A DNA stretch of 41,724 bases from an uncultured Collinsella sp. (GTDB lineage: Bacteria; Actinomycetota; Coriobacteriia; Coriobacteriales; Coriobacteriaceae). Under the pieces are notes generated by a model. The model worked only from the letters and a program-made list of their open reading frames with translations. It ran no database searches and was not told where the DNA came from. Positions 1 to 7,230 of this stretch are shown piece after piece. The stretch is taken from assembly GCA_902490365.1 (NCBI GenBank), contig CABUDQ010000017.1:1-41724 (forward strand), in the 5' to 3' direction. Position 1 is the stretch's first letter; each line of letters opens with the position of its first letter. The position numbers and the translations under genes were made by a program.

Positions 1-506
1 CCGATAACGTGCGCGCCTCCAAGCCTACGGCCACTGACGACGAAGTGCGTGCGGCCCTCTCCGCAGCCCAGTGCGACGACATTGTGGCCAAGCTCCCACA
101 GGGCATCAATACCATGCTCGGTGCCGGCGGAGCATATCTTTCGGGCGGCGAGGTCCAGCGCGTGGCACTTGCCCGCGCGATCCTTAAAGACGCGCCTATC
201 GTGGTGCTCGATGAGGCCACGGCGTTTGCGGATCCCGAGAACGAGGCGCTCATCCAGCGCGCCTTTAGCAAGCTGGCGGCGGGTCGCACGGTCATTATGA
301 TTGCGCACCGACTCTCGACTGTAGTGGGGGCCGACAAGATCGTGGTGCTCAACCAAGGTAGCGTGCAGGAGACTGGCACCCATGCCGAGCTGCTGTCCCA
401 AAAGGGTCTATACGCCAAGATGTGGGCTGAATACGAACAGGCCGCGAGCTGGAAAATCACTGCAGCGACCGCGGATGCCGCCGTCACGAAGGGAGGCGAG
501 GCCTAA
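1..506 (+). CDS. ABC transporter ATP-binding/permease half, C-terminal fragment
   Basis: The gene runs in from the left edge; only the last part of a nucleotide-binding domain is present, and the reading frame is open from base 3. Visible are the ABC signature LSGGE followed by VQR, the Walker B strand ending VVLDEATA, and the H-loop IAHR. After Walker B the D-loop reads FADPENE instead of the usual SLDxxxE. I associate that variant with one subunit of exporter-fold siderophore importers (YbtP/YbtQ, IrtA/IrtB type). The stop codon abuts the ATG of the next ABC gene, so the two are probably translationally coupled and form a heterodimer in the cytoplasmic membrane. The substrate is not visible from sequence; a siderophore or metal chelate is an inference from the D-loop and the metal-related genes downstream. 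Confidence 0.9.
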   Translation, partial: DNVRASKPTATDDEVRAALSAAQCDDIVAKLPQGINTMLGAGGAYLSGGEVQRVALARAILKDAPIVVLDEATAFADPENEALIQRAFSKLAAGRTVIMIAHRLSTVVGADKIVVLNQGSVQETGTHAELLSQKGLYAKMWAEYEQAASWKITAATADAAVTKGGEA

Positions 507-2264
507 ATGTTCGCCTCATTCCAAAAGAAGTATTTCCTATCCGATAAAGGCGTCGCCGGCGTAAAACGCGGCATTTTCTGGACCACGCTCACCAATCTTG
601 TGACCATGGCCGGCATGGGCTTTTTGTTCCTGGTCATGGCCGGCTTTGTCGAACATCTCGCCACCGGCGCCGACCTGCCGGATGCCCTACCGATCGTGGG
701 CGGCCTCCTGGTCTTTTTCGTGTTGCTCTTTGCCTCTAACTGGCAGCAGTATTACTACACCTACTGCATCTTTTACGAGGAGTGCGGCAAGCAGCGCATG
801 GGGATTGCCGAGCGCTTGCGCAAACTGCCGCTGTCGTTTTTTGGCCGTCGTGATCTGGCCGATCTAACCGAAACCATCATGGGCGACGTTCAGACTATGG
901 AGCACGCCTACAGCCACGTGCTGGGAGAGCTTTGGGGTGCCATCATCGCAAGCGCCATTGTGTTCGTGGCGTCGCTGTTCTTTTGCTGGCAGCTGGCGAT
1001 CGCGGCGTTTTGGAGCGTTCCCGTGGCCTTTGCCGTGCTGTATCTGACGCGCGGCCCCATGACCCCGGTGTTCGACCGCGTGCGTGCCGAGAAGGTCAAG
1101 GTCACCGAGGCGATCCAGGAGACGCTCGACTGCGTGCGCGAGATCCGCGCCACCAACCAGGAGGCCCATTATCTTGAGGGACTCAACGCCGTGATCGATG
1201 CCGAGGAACGCGAGACCACCAGAGGCGAGCTTGCCAATGGGCTTTTGGTCAACTCCGCCTTTGCCATCCTGCGCTTGGGGATTGCCACCACGTTGGTCAC
1301 GGGCGCCGCGATGGTCGCCTCCGGCCAGGTCGACTTTTTGATGATGTTTGCCTTCCTGCTCATGGTGAGCCGCATCTATGCGCCCTTTGATCAGGCGCTG
1401 ATGCTGATGTCCGAGCTGTTTGCCGCCGAGTCGTCGGCCAAGCGCATGCGTTCCATCATGGAAGAGCCCGTGGCGCGGGGCAGCGAGCAGTTTGAGCCCG
1501 TAGGCCACGATGTGGTGTTCGATCACGTGGCATTTGGCTATGGTGCGGGCGAGGACGGCCGCGCCGGCGAGAAAGTTCTTACCGATGTGAGCTTTACCGC
1601 TAAGGAAGGCGAGGTCACGGCGCTGGTCGGTCCTTCGGGCTCCGGTAAGTCCACAGTGAGCCGCCTGGCCGCGCGCTTTTGGGACGCCACCGAAGGCACG
1701 GTCACCGTGGGCGGCGTGGATGTTGCGAGCGTCGATCCCGAGGTGCTGCTGCGCGACTACGCCATTGTGTTCCAAGACGTGCTGCTCTTTGACGACACGG
1801 TGATGGGAAACATCCGCCTCGGGCGTCGTGGCGCCACCGATGAGGAAGTGCTTGCTGCCGCGCGTGTCGCCAACTGCGACGAGTTTGTGAGCCGCATGCC
1901 GCAGGGTTATGACACCATGATCGGCGAGAACGGCTCCAAGCTGTCCGGCGGTGAGCGCCAGCGCATCTCCATCGCCCGCGCGCTGCTCAAAGACGCCCCG
2001 ATTGTGTTGCTGGACGAGGCAACAGCGAGCTTGGATGTGGAGAACGAGACCGTGGTTCAGCAGGCGCTCTCCCGTCTGCTTGCAGGTAAGACGGTTATCG
2101 TTATTGCCCACCGTATGCGTACGGTGGAAAATGCCGACAAAATCGTTGTACTCAAGGATGGTGTGGTTGCCGAGCAGGGCACTCCGGCGCAGCTCAAGGC
2201 GGCAGGTGGAGAATTCGCCCGCATGGTGGCGCTGCAAAAGGAAGCAGCTACCTGGCAGTTGTAA
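507..2264 (+). CDS. ABC exporter-fold half-transporter (membrane domain plus ATPase)
   Basis: This 585-residue protein has an N-terminal type IV (exporter-fold) membrane domain of about 320 residues with several hydrophobic segments, followed by a complete nucleotide-binding domain. Walker A is GPSGSGKST near residue 375, the signature is LSGGERQR, Walker B is IVLLDEATASLD near residue 497, and the H-loop is IAHR. The ATG directly follows the stop of the preceding ABC gene. Both proteins end in a similar short tail with a Trp (SWKI and TWQL), which supports a matched heterodimer. This subunit has a canonical ATPase site while the partner has an altered D-loop, so the two sites may be unequal. 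The family includes lipid and drug exporters and also siderophore importers; the latter is my preferred guess. After the stop lies a short palindromic hairpin, not a strong terminator. Confidence 0.92.
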   Translation: MFASFQKKYFLSDKGVAGVKRGIFWTTLTNLVTMAGMGFLFLVMAGFVEHLATGADLPDALPIVGGLLVFFVLLFASNWQQYYYTYCIFYEECGKQRMGIAERLRKLPLSFFGRRDLADLTETIMGDVQTMEHAYSHVLGELWGAIIASAIVFVASLFFCWQLAIAAFWSVPVAFAVLYLTRGPMTPVFDRVRAEKVKVTEAIQETLDCVREIRATNQEAHYLEGLNAVIDAEERETTRGELANGLLVNSAFAILRLGIATTLVTGAAMVASGQVDFLMMFAFLLMVSRIYAPFDQALMLMSELFAAESSAKRMRSIMEEPVARGSEQFEPVGHDVVFDHVAFGYGAGEDGRAGEKVLTDVSFTAKEGEVTALVGPSGSGKSTVSRLAARFWDATEGTVTVGGVDVASVDPEVLLRDYAIVFQDVLLFDDTVMGNIRLGRRGATDEEVLAAARVANCDEFVSRMPQGYDTMIGENGSKLSGGERQRISIARALLKDAPIVLLDEATASLDVENETVVQQALSRLLAGKTVIVIAHRMRTVENADKIVVLKDGVVAEQGTPAQLKAAGGEFARMVALQKEAATWQL

Positions 2265-2272
2265 GAAGGGGC

Positions 2273-2289
2273 AAAGGGACAGTCCCTTT
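2273..2289. repeat. Short palindromic hairpin after ABC genes
   Basis: AAAGGGA and TCCCTTT form a 7-bp stem around CAG, nine bases after the ABC stop codon. It has only three T after the stem, so it is a weak terminator at best. Its core resembles the hairpins at 26398 and 33744 (see findings). Confidence 0.55.
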
Positions 2290-2295
2290 CTCGCA

Positions 2296-2325
2296 TTGAC
2301 AATCGGTTACTCCGCATCGTTAATT
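2296..2325 (+). promoter_or_regulatory. Candidate promoter for DUF6110/P-type ATPase operon
   Basis: A perfect -35 hexamer TTGACA (2296-2301) is followed after 18 bases by TTAATT (2320-2325), a moderate -10. The expected start point near 2332 falls at the left edge of the palindromic operator at 2332-2351. Confidence 0.5.
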
Positions 2326-2331
2326 TTCAAA

Positions 2332-2351
2332 AGGTTAGCCATGGCTGACCT
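2332..2351. promoter_or_regulatory. Candidate DtxR/MntR/IdeR-type operator
   Basis: AGGTTAGCCATGGCTGACCT is a 20-bp inverted repeat with one mismatched pair. The left half AGGTTAGCC agrees with the core of the DtxR-family consensus (TTAGGTTAGCCTAACCTAA). It lies at the predicted transcription start, where a metal-loaded repressor would block the operon encoding a metal P-type ATPase. The assignment to the DtxR family is from motif resemblance only. Confidence 0.5.
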
Positions 2352-2459
2352 AGATAGTTAGATAAAATTGAGATATTTCAAAAGCGTGCTCGAGCAAACT
2401 TGTTTACTCGGGTGCTGAAGCACCATGCCGCGTCCAATGCGGCAAAAGGGAGAAGCAAC

Positions 2460-2705
2460 ATGAAGAAGTCGACGTTCAATACCCTGCTTGTCGGTGGCGG
2501 TTTTCTGCTTGGCACGGCCGGCATCAAGCTGCTTACCAGCGCTCCGGTAAAGAATGCCTGCGTGCAGGGTATTGCGTGCGGTATGCGCATCAAGAACGGC
2601 TACCAGGACATGGTCGAGCAGGCCAAGGCCGAGGTCGACGACATGGTTGCCGAGGCTGCTTACATCACCCAGAGCGAGGCCGCTGCTGACGAGGCAGCCG
2701 AGTAA
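2460..2705 (+). CDS. Small DUF6110-like protein, partner of the metal ATPase
   Basis: This 81-residue protein starts at the ATG with a good GGGAGA ribosome-binding site 8 bases upstream; an earlier in-frame TTG lacks one. The N-terminal third is hydrophobic and glycine-rich (residues about 8-25, LLVGGGFLLGTAGIKLL), consistent with one membrane segment. The rest is a charged helix with an acidic, alanine-rich tail. It matches what I remember of DUF6110, which sits next to metal-translocating P-type ATPases in Firmicutes and Actinobacteria. Here the ATPase starts 18 bases downstream, so the two are surely co-transcribed. An accessory subunit or metal delivery role is likely but unproven. Two short hairpins lie in the leader between the operator and the start codon. 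Confidence 0.75.
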   Translation: MKKSTFNTLLVGGGFLLGTAGIKLLTSAPVKNACVQGIACGMRIKNGYQDMVEQAKAEVDDMVAEAAYITQSEAAADEAAE

Positions 2706-2723
2706 CGCTCCCAGGCACAAACT

Positions 2724-4799
2724 ATGAGATTCTCGATTATTAGCGAGATCCCCGGCAGGACCCGTCTTCAATTGGCGGGTCCTGTGCCAGAGAGCGATCT
2801 CGATGCACTTCTTAAGCTCAGCGGCGATATCGACGGCGTGCACAAGGTGCGCGTATATGGCCGTATTGGCCAGATGGCGCTCGAATACGACGAGTCGCGC
2901 CGCGATGCCGTGCTGGCCGCCGTCGGTGCGCTCGACGCTCAGGCCATTGCCGACGCAAAGACGGGTTACGTGATGCAGCTTGAGCCACGCAAGCACAAGC
3001 TCGTCATGGATCTTGCCACACTTATCGGTGCCCATTACGCACGTCGCTGGTTCTTGCCGACGCCTCTGCGTGCGGTGTTTGTCGTGGCCGGTTACATGGC
3101 ATTTTTGCGCGCCGCCCTTCATGAGCTCGCACAGCCGCGCCTGACCGTTCCCGTGCTCGACGCTTCGGCCATCGGCATTTCGTTCGTCAAGCGTGATGTC
3201 GACACCGCGGGCCAGACAATGTTCCTGCTCAACGTGGGCGAGCTGCTCGAGGACTACACCCGCGCCATGAGCGAAAACGAGCTCATCAACTCGCTGCTCG
3301 ATGTGCCCGACAAGGCGCAAAAGGTCGTCGGCGACACCGAGGTAAGCGTTGCCGCCACCGAGCTCGAGCCCGGCGACTTGGTCGCCGTGCGCACCGGCAT
3401 GTCCATCTGCATCGACGGTGTTGTCGAGCAGGGGAGCGCTATGGTCAACCAGGCGACCCTGACCGGCGAGCCGCTGGCCGTCGAGCGCAGCGTGGGCGAC
3501 GACGTGTTCGCCGGTACCGTCGTGGAAGACGGCGGCATCTTGGTGCGCGTGCGCGCCAATACGGCGCAAACCAAACTGCGCTCAATCGTCTCGCTCGTGC
3601 AGACGGCCGACTCGCTCAAGTCCGAGGGCCAGTCGCATATGGAGGACCTTGCCAACAAGATCGTCCCGTGGAACTTCCTGCTCGCGTGCCTGGTTGCGCT
3701 TACTACCCGCAGCCTCATCAAGACCTCGGCGGCACTGATGGTCGACTACTCGTGCGCACTCAAGCTCACGGGTTCCGTTGCCGTCATGACCGCTATGAGC
3801 GATGCTGCCAAGATGGGCGTCATGGTCAAGGGCGCGAAGTACTTTGAGTCGTTTGCCAAGGCCGACACCATTGTGTTTGACAAGACCGGCACGCTTACCG
3901 AGGCGCAGCCGCGTCTTGCCTGCGTGCTCACCACCGATGGCTGGAGCGAGGACGAGGTCCTGCGCCTTTCCGCTTGCTTGGAGGAGCATTTTCCGCATCC
4001 GGTGGCGCGTGCCGTGGTCAATGCGGCACGCGAGCGCGGGCTCGAGCACCGCGAGCGCCATGCTGCCGTCGAGTACATCGTGGCGCACGGCATCGCTTCG
4101 TCCATCGAAGGGCGTCGCGCGATTATCGGCTCGGCACACTTTGTGTTTGAGGACGAGAGCGCGCAGCTCGATTCCGACATTAAGGAGCGCATTGAGTCCC
4201 AGATGCAGGGCCTGTCGCCGCTGTATCTGGCGGTCGATGGGAAGGTCGTCGGCGTGCTCGGCATCGAGGATCCGCTCAAGGCCGGGGTCCGTGAGGCCAT
4301 CGCCGACCTGCACGCGTTGGGCGTTAAGCATGTCGTTATGCTCACGGGCGACTCGGAGCGCACGGCCGAGCGCATTGCTCGCGAGGCAGGGGTCGACGAG
4401 TTTAAGGCCGAGCTGCTGCCCGAGGACAAGTACGCGTATGTGGAGCGCATTAAGGGCGAGGGGCGCCACGTTGCCATGGTGGGCGACGGTGTCAACGATT
4501 CGCCGGCGCTCGGTTTGGCCGACGTGGGCTTGGCGATGGGTGGCGGAAGCGACATCGCCAAGGAGGTTGCCGACATCATCCTGACCGATACGGATCTTGC
4601 CGCGATCGTGCGCCTGCGCCGCATGAGCCAGGGCCTCGTTGATCGTCTGACGAGCTCCTATTCTAAGGTGATGCTCACCAACTCAGCGCTCCTGGCGCTG
4701 GGCATTACCGGCGCGATTACCCCGCAGGCGTCGTCGCTGCTGCACAACGGCTCGACGATTGCCTACAGTCTGAGCAACGCGAAGGCTTACCTGCGTTAG
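2724..4799 (+). CDS. P1B-type heavy-metal-translocating ATPase
   Basis: This 691-residue P-type ATPase has the actuator motif TGE (near residue 246), the phosphorylation site DKTGTLT (Asp near 386), an HP dipeptide typical of P1B pumps in EHFPHPVAR, and the hinge motif GDGVNDSPA (near 586). The first about 80 residues look like an HMA2-type domain and have no CxxC metal site. The transmembrane metal motif, usually CPC or SPC, reads DYSCALKL near residue 341, so a single Cys replaces the canonical pair. This points to a metal other than copper or zinc. Manganese or iron would fit the DtxR-like operator upstream, but that is inference. The pump would move the cation out of the cytosol using ATP. 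It is the second gene of a two-gene operon that ends at the terminator at 4824. Confidence 0.9.
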   Translation: MRFSIISEIPGRTRLQLAGPVPESDLDALLKLSGDIDGVHKVRVYGRIGQMALEYDESRRDAVLAAVGALDAQAIADAKTGYVMQLEPRKHKLVMDLATLIGAHYARRWFLPTPLRAVFVVAGYMAFLRAALHELAQPRLTVPVLDASAIGISFVKRDVDTAGQTMFLLNVGELLEDYTRAMSENELINSLLDVPDKAQKVVGDTEVSVAATELEPGDLVAVRTGMSICIDGVVEQGSAMVNQATLTGEPLAVERSVGDDVFAGTVVEDGGILVRVRANTAQTKLRSIVSLVQTADSLKSEGQSHMEDLANKIVPWNFLLACLVALTTRSLIKTSAALMVDYSCALKLTGSVAVMTAMSDAAKMGVMVKGAKYFESFAKADTIVFDKTGTLTEAQPRLACVLTTDGWSEDEVLRLSACLEEHFPHPVARAVVNAARERGLEHRERHAAVEYIVAHGIASSIEGRRAIIGSAHFVFEDESAQLDSDIKERIESQMQGLSPLYLAVDGKVVGVLGIEDPLKAGVREAIADLHALGVKHVVMLTGDSERTAERIAREAGVDEFKAELLPEDKYAYVERIKGEGRHVAMVGDGVNDSPALGLADVGLAMGGGSDIAKEVADIILTDTDLAAIVRLRRMSQGLVDRLTSSYSKVMLTNSALLALGITGAITPQASSLLHNGSTIAYSLSNAKAYLR

Positions 4800-4823
4800 C
4801 AGACGTGTTCGCCCACGTTATCT

Positions 4824-4869
4824 GGCCTGCGCCCAGACGGCATCGGTGTCGTCCGAGCGCAGGCCTTTT
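4824..4869 (+). terminator. Intrinsic terminator of the metal ATPase operon
   Basis: GGCCTGCGC (4824-4832) pairs with GCGCAGGCC (4857-4865), followed by TTTT. The 24-base loop contains a smaller GACG/CGTC stem. Confidence 0.7.
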
Positions 4870-4873
4870 GCGT

Positions 4874-4902
4874 TTGACCATGTGCTAGCTTCTCTATATA
4901 GT
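4874..4902 (+). promoter_or_regulatory. Promoter of the toxin-antitoxin pair
   Basis: TTGACC (4874-4879) and TATAGT (4897-4902) are separated by an optimal 17 bases. A GCTAGC copy sits in the spacer at 4884-4889. Confidence 0.65.
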
Positions 4903-4903
4903 G

Positions 4904-4922
4904 TTGCTAGCAGGGCTAGCAA
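4904..4922. promoter_or_regulatory. Operator inverted repeat of the toxin-antitoxin pair
   Basis: TTGCTAGC and GCTAGCAA form a perfect 8-bp inverted repeat with a 3-base spacer, directly after the -10 hexamer and over the expected start site. With the copy at 4884 there are three GCTAGC sites in 37 bases. Ribbon-helix-helix antitoxins usually repress their own promoter from such sites. Confidence 0.6.
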
Positions 4923-4942
4923 TTGAAGGGAGCGGGATCGAC

Positions 4943-5296
4943 GTGGGTGCTGTTAGCGGCATGGCGCAGGTGAACGTTCGCGTAGATCGCCAGGTCAAGA
5001 ACCGTGCCGAGGAGGTGCTGCGGCTTTCGGGCGGGTCACTGCCCGAGCTCATCAAAAAGGTGGTGGCTAAGGTCGCGCAGGGTGGCGGGCAGTGCGAGGA
5101 AGTGCTTGCGGCCGTCGACGACCGGCAGCAGTCCGTCGCGCCCGATACACCGTTTGCCGCGTCGTGGGCGGCGGCGGATCAGCTTTACGCGGACCTGGGC
5201 ATCGCGACGTCGCCCGTATCCGACGATCGCGATTGGGACGCAATCTATTCCGAAGCTATGGACGAGCGCTATCGCCAAAAGGGGATGATCCTGTGA
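4943..5296 (+). CDS. Ribbon-helix-helix antitoxin (RelB/DinJ-like)
   Basis: This protein of about 117 residues begins with a short beta strand segment (MAQVNVRVDRQVKNRAEEVL) followed by a helix-turn-helix-like stretch (GGSLPELIKKVV), the pattern of RelB/DinJ-type ribbon-helix-helix antitoxins. The C-terminal half is acidic and probably disordered until it binds the toxin. I chose the GTG at 4943 because GAAGGGAG lies about 11 bases upstream; the ATG at 4961 is a possible alternative, and the GTG at 4901 overlaps the promoter. Its end overlaps the PIN toxin start by four bases, the usual coupling in such pairs. It should neutralise the toxin and repress the promoter at 4874. Confidence 0.75.
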   Translation: MGAVSGMAQVNVRVDRQVKNRAEEVLRLSGGSLPELIKKVVAKVAQGGGQCEEVLAAVDDRQQSVAPDTPFAASWAAADQLYADLGIATSPVSDDRDWDAIYSEAMDERYRQKGMIL

Positions 5297-5808
5297 GCGG
5301 GGCTCCCCTCAAAATAATGGTGGATGCCAACGTATGGGTTGATTCGTTTTGCGTCGACCATGCCGAGTCGCTTGCCGCACGTGCGTTTATTGGGCAGGCG
5401 ACGGAGGCGGGGGCATTGCTGTTCTTTCCGGTGCATATCGCTAAGGACGTGCTGTACGTTGTCCAACACGAGCTGAAGCGTAGCGTTCTTGCCAGCGGGG
5501 GAGCGATCGACGAGGCGTTTGCCCGTGCAATTGGCGATGCGGCGCTGGCGTTTGTTCGGAACATGACCGAAAACGCCACGGCCGTGGGCGCAGATGCGTC
5601 GGACCTTTGGCTGGCCGACAAATACTTAGCGCTCCATCGCGATTACGAAGACAACTTGGTGCTCGCCGCGTGCAAGCGCGCGCAGGTCGATTACTTGGTA
5701 ACTAACGATCGCAAGCTGCTCGAACATGCCGATCTTGCAGCAAAGACCCCGCGCCAAATGATGCCGATTCTGGCTTTGGCCGAACGCGGCGGCGCGGCTA
5801 TCGGTTGA
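5293..5808 (+). CDS. PIN-domain toxin (putative ribonuclease)
   Basis: This 171-residue protein has the PIN acidic residues expected for metal-dependent RNA cleavage: Asp11 in IMVDANVW, Asp120 in DYEDNLVLAA and Asp139 in YLVTNDRKLL. The length fits a VapC-type or PIN_3-type toxin. It starts at the GTG that overlaps the antitoxin stop (GTGA), with AGGGG about 8 bases upstream. The longer frame opening at 5092 lies inside the antitoxin gene and is not used. Expression depends on the upstream antitoxin promoter. The RNA target cannot be read from sequence. The spacing, overlap and order (antitoxin first) all match a type II toxin-antitoxin system. Confidence 0.82.
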   Translation: MSGAPLKIMVDANVWVDSFCVDHAESLAARAFIGQATEAGALLFFPVHIAKDVLYVVQHELKRSVLASGGAIDEAFARAIGDAALAFVRNMTENATAVGADASDLWLADKYLALHRDYEDNLVLAACKRAQVDYLVTNDRKLLEHADLAAKTPRQMMPILALAERGGAAIG

Positions 5809-5820
5809 CGCGAACTGTTT

Positions 5821-5856
5821 GCGGGCCTCTTGGACGACGATGCGCCAAGGGACCCG
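5821..5856. terminator. Hairpin between convergent genes
   Basis: Bases 5821-5833 and 5844-5856 (GCGGG...TTGG against CCAA...CCCGC) pair with two G-U wobbles around an 11-base loop. There is no T-tract, so it may slow rather than end transcription from either side. Confidence 0.4.
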
Positions 5857-5866
5857 CGTCTGCTAT

Positions 5867-6301
5867 TTACAAAAGCTCGGCCTTAATGGCGGGACTTTCT
5901 GCGAGCTGCTCGGCTGCCTTTTCGTCGGAGCTGTCGAGTGCTGCCAGGCTGCGGTAGACCCACTCGTTGACCTGGGTGTTCTTGACGCCTGCGGTCTGCA
6001 TGAGGGCACCTACCTCGCGGATTGCTGCGAGCAGATCGGCTTTGGGACCCGCGAGCTCGACCTCGATACCGCGGTAGGCGGTCACGCCACGGTTCTCGCT
6101 CACGTGGTCGATAAAGCCCTCGACGGTCTCAAGCTGCTGGGCAAGAGCTGCATCATCGGCAGCGTCCAGCGCGACGAGTGCGTTCGATACCGTGAGGGCG
6201 GGATGTCCGCAGGGGACAAAGCCTTCGATGACATCCATGGCTTCGGTAATGGTTGAGCCCAGGCCTGCGAGGGCATTGACGAGTTGCTGCTTGGTATCCA
6301 T
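5867..6301 (-). CDS. Hypothetical protein, 144 residues
   Basis: I do not recognise this family. The start is the ATG at 6301, preceded by AAAGGA at 8 bases; an upstream extension in frame has no ribosome-binding site. The sequence is soluble, mostly helical in character and acidic, with no signal peptide or membrane segment. One notable stretch is EGFVPCGHPAL, with a lone Cys-Gly-His in the middle. The gene stands alone, convergent with the PIN toxin and divergent from the tmRNA gene. No function is proposed. Confidence 0.75.
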   Translation of the reverse strand: MDTKQQLVNALAGLGSTITEAMDVIEGFVPCGHPALTVSNALVALDAADDAALAQQLETVEGFIDHVSENRGVTAYRGIEVELAGPKADLLAAIREVGALMQTAGVKNTQVNEWVYRSLAALDSSDEKAAEQLAESPAIKAELL

Positions 6302-6433
6302 AACGGTCCTTTCGACGGGGCAATTTTGCTTGGCGAAAATATACGTGACGCGTTCGGTGGCAAAAGTGCGAAGTGCGGCGCACATTGGGGTCTTCACAGC
6401 TCGTGCATAGAACAGCTGTCCGCTTTCAGAACG

Positions 6434-6442
6434 TGGTAAGAT
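6434..6442 (+). promoter_or_regulatory. Extended -10 promoter for ssrA
   Basis: TGGTAAGAT is an extended -10 element (TG at 6434, TAAGAT 6437-6442) with no clear -35. Transcription would start near 6450, and RNase P would trim the leader to the mature end at 6541. A GC-rich hairpin, GCGGGGC/GCCCCGC, lies at 6455-6470 in that leader. Confidence 0.4.
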
Positions 6443-6540
6443 AACACTCCACAAGCGGGGCTCGCCCCGCATGTTCCTTGAAAAGTCGACGGGTGTTGGG
6501 TACTTGCGTGCCCAATGCCATCCAGACTTTCCCAACATTC

Positions 6541-6904
6541 GGGGGCGACTGGTTTCGACACGATAGCTCTGAGAGAGGAAGCAAGCCGAGGTCTCCTCGC
6601 CTCGTTAAACAGGGGTACCGTCAAATTGAATTGACAACAACTCTTCTTTTGAGCCTATGGCTCTCGCTGCTTAGTTTATAGCGGCGCGTCAAACCGGTGA
6701 TTTCCCCGACACCGGCGCGACGTCATGTTAGGGGAATGCTCCTGCGCACGTAATCGGTATGGCGCGGGCTAAGACCGAACCGGTTGGGATGCCGCGAGCG
6801 TGTCGCTGCGCGCAAAGCGTCCGAGACTAAACCAGCGACTGAGCTTGGAGATGCCAATCAGGGGGCTTTCGTGGACCGGAGTTCGATTCTCCGCGCCTCC
6901 ACCA
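6541..6904 (+). ncRNA. ssrA: tmRNA (transfer-messenger RNA)
   Basis: The 5' end GGGGGCGACTGGTTTCGACA and the 3' end GTTCGATTCTCCGCGCCTCCACCA-like tRNA part (T-arm at 6879-6895, CCA encoded at 6902-6904) are the hallmarks of one-piece tmRNA. The seven acceptor pairs close correctly with one G-U. The mRNA-like part ends with codons at 6633-6671 giving DNNSSFEPMALAA before TAG at 6672. The ALAA end marks stalled products for ClpXP-type proteases. The exact resume codon is not certain from sequence alone. tmRNA with SmpB rescues stalled ribosomes. Intrinsic terminator follows at 6915. The tmRNA 3' end is a frequent integration site, which is relevant to the repeats downstream. Confidence 0.97.
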
Positions 6905-6914
6905 ATAGTTACAG

Positions 6915-6946
6915 GCAGGTAGGTAAACGCACCTACCTGCTTTTTT
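6915..6946 (+). terminator. Intrinsic terminator of ssrA
   Basis: GCAGGTAGGT (6915-6924) pairs perfectly with ACCTACCTGC (6931-6940), loop AAACGC, then six T. Confidence 0.93.
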
Positions 6947-6958
6947 ATTACTTATAGA

Positions 6959-7007
6959 TACCGCGGAGAATCGAACTCTGTGCAGGGCGCGGGCGTAAAG
7001 AAAACGC
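6959..7007. repeat. 49-bp direct repeat, copy 1, with inverted tmRNA T-arm sequence
   Basis: This block matches 7170-7218 in 48 of 49 bases. Bases 6962-6978 (CGCGGAGAATCGAACTC) are the exact reverse complement of the tmRNA T-arm at 6879-6895. Its right end overlaps nested hairpins (CGCGGGC/GCCCGCG at 6988/7021 and AAAACGC/GCGTTTT at 7001/7012). Confidence 0.85.
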
Positions 7008-7169
7008 GTGAGCGTTTTTAGCCCGCGGGCGAGGACGCCGGCAGGCGGCCGAAGCCGGCGCGGATTTGCGCAGCAAATGCGCGGATTCTCCGCGCAAAGC
7101 TTCAGCCCAATATAGATGCGATGTTTATCGAATTTCAGCTGGCCTCGCCCAGCATCAACGGATCCCCCG

Positions 7170-7218
7170 TACCGCGGAGAATCGAACTCTATGCAGGGCG
7201 CGGGCGTAAAGAAAACGC
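7170..7218. repeat. 49-bp direct repeat, copy 2, with inverted tmRNA T-arm sequence
   Basis: This is the second copy of the block at 6959-7007, with one G-to-A change, 211 bp downstream. It again carries the 17-base reverse complement of the tmRNA T-arm (7173-7189). Between the copies, 7079-7095 forms a perfect 7-bp hairpin (GCGCGGA/TCCGCGC) that also ends in T-arm-like sequence. I see no coding sequence in 6947-7523. Confidence 0.85.
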
Positions 7219-7230
7219 CTCAGTGACGCA

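Noticed and set aside
864..2237. Long antisense open frames opposite ABC, P-type ATPase, guaA and other genes
   Set aside because: High GC produces long shadow frames; none has protein-family features, and all lie opposite well-supported genes.
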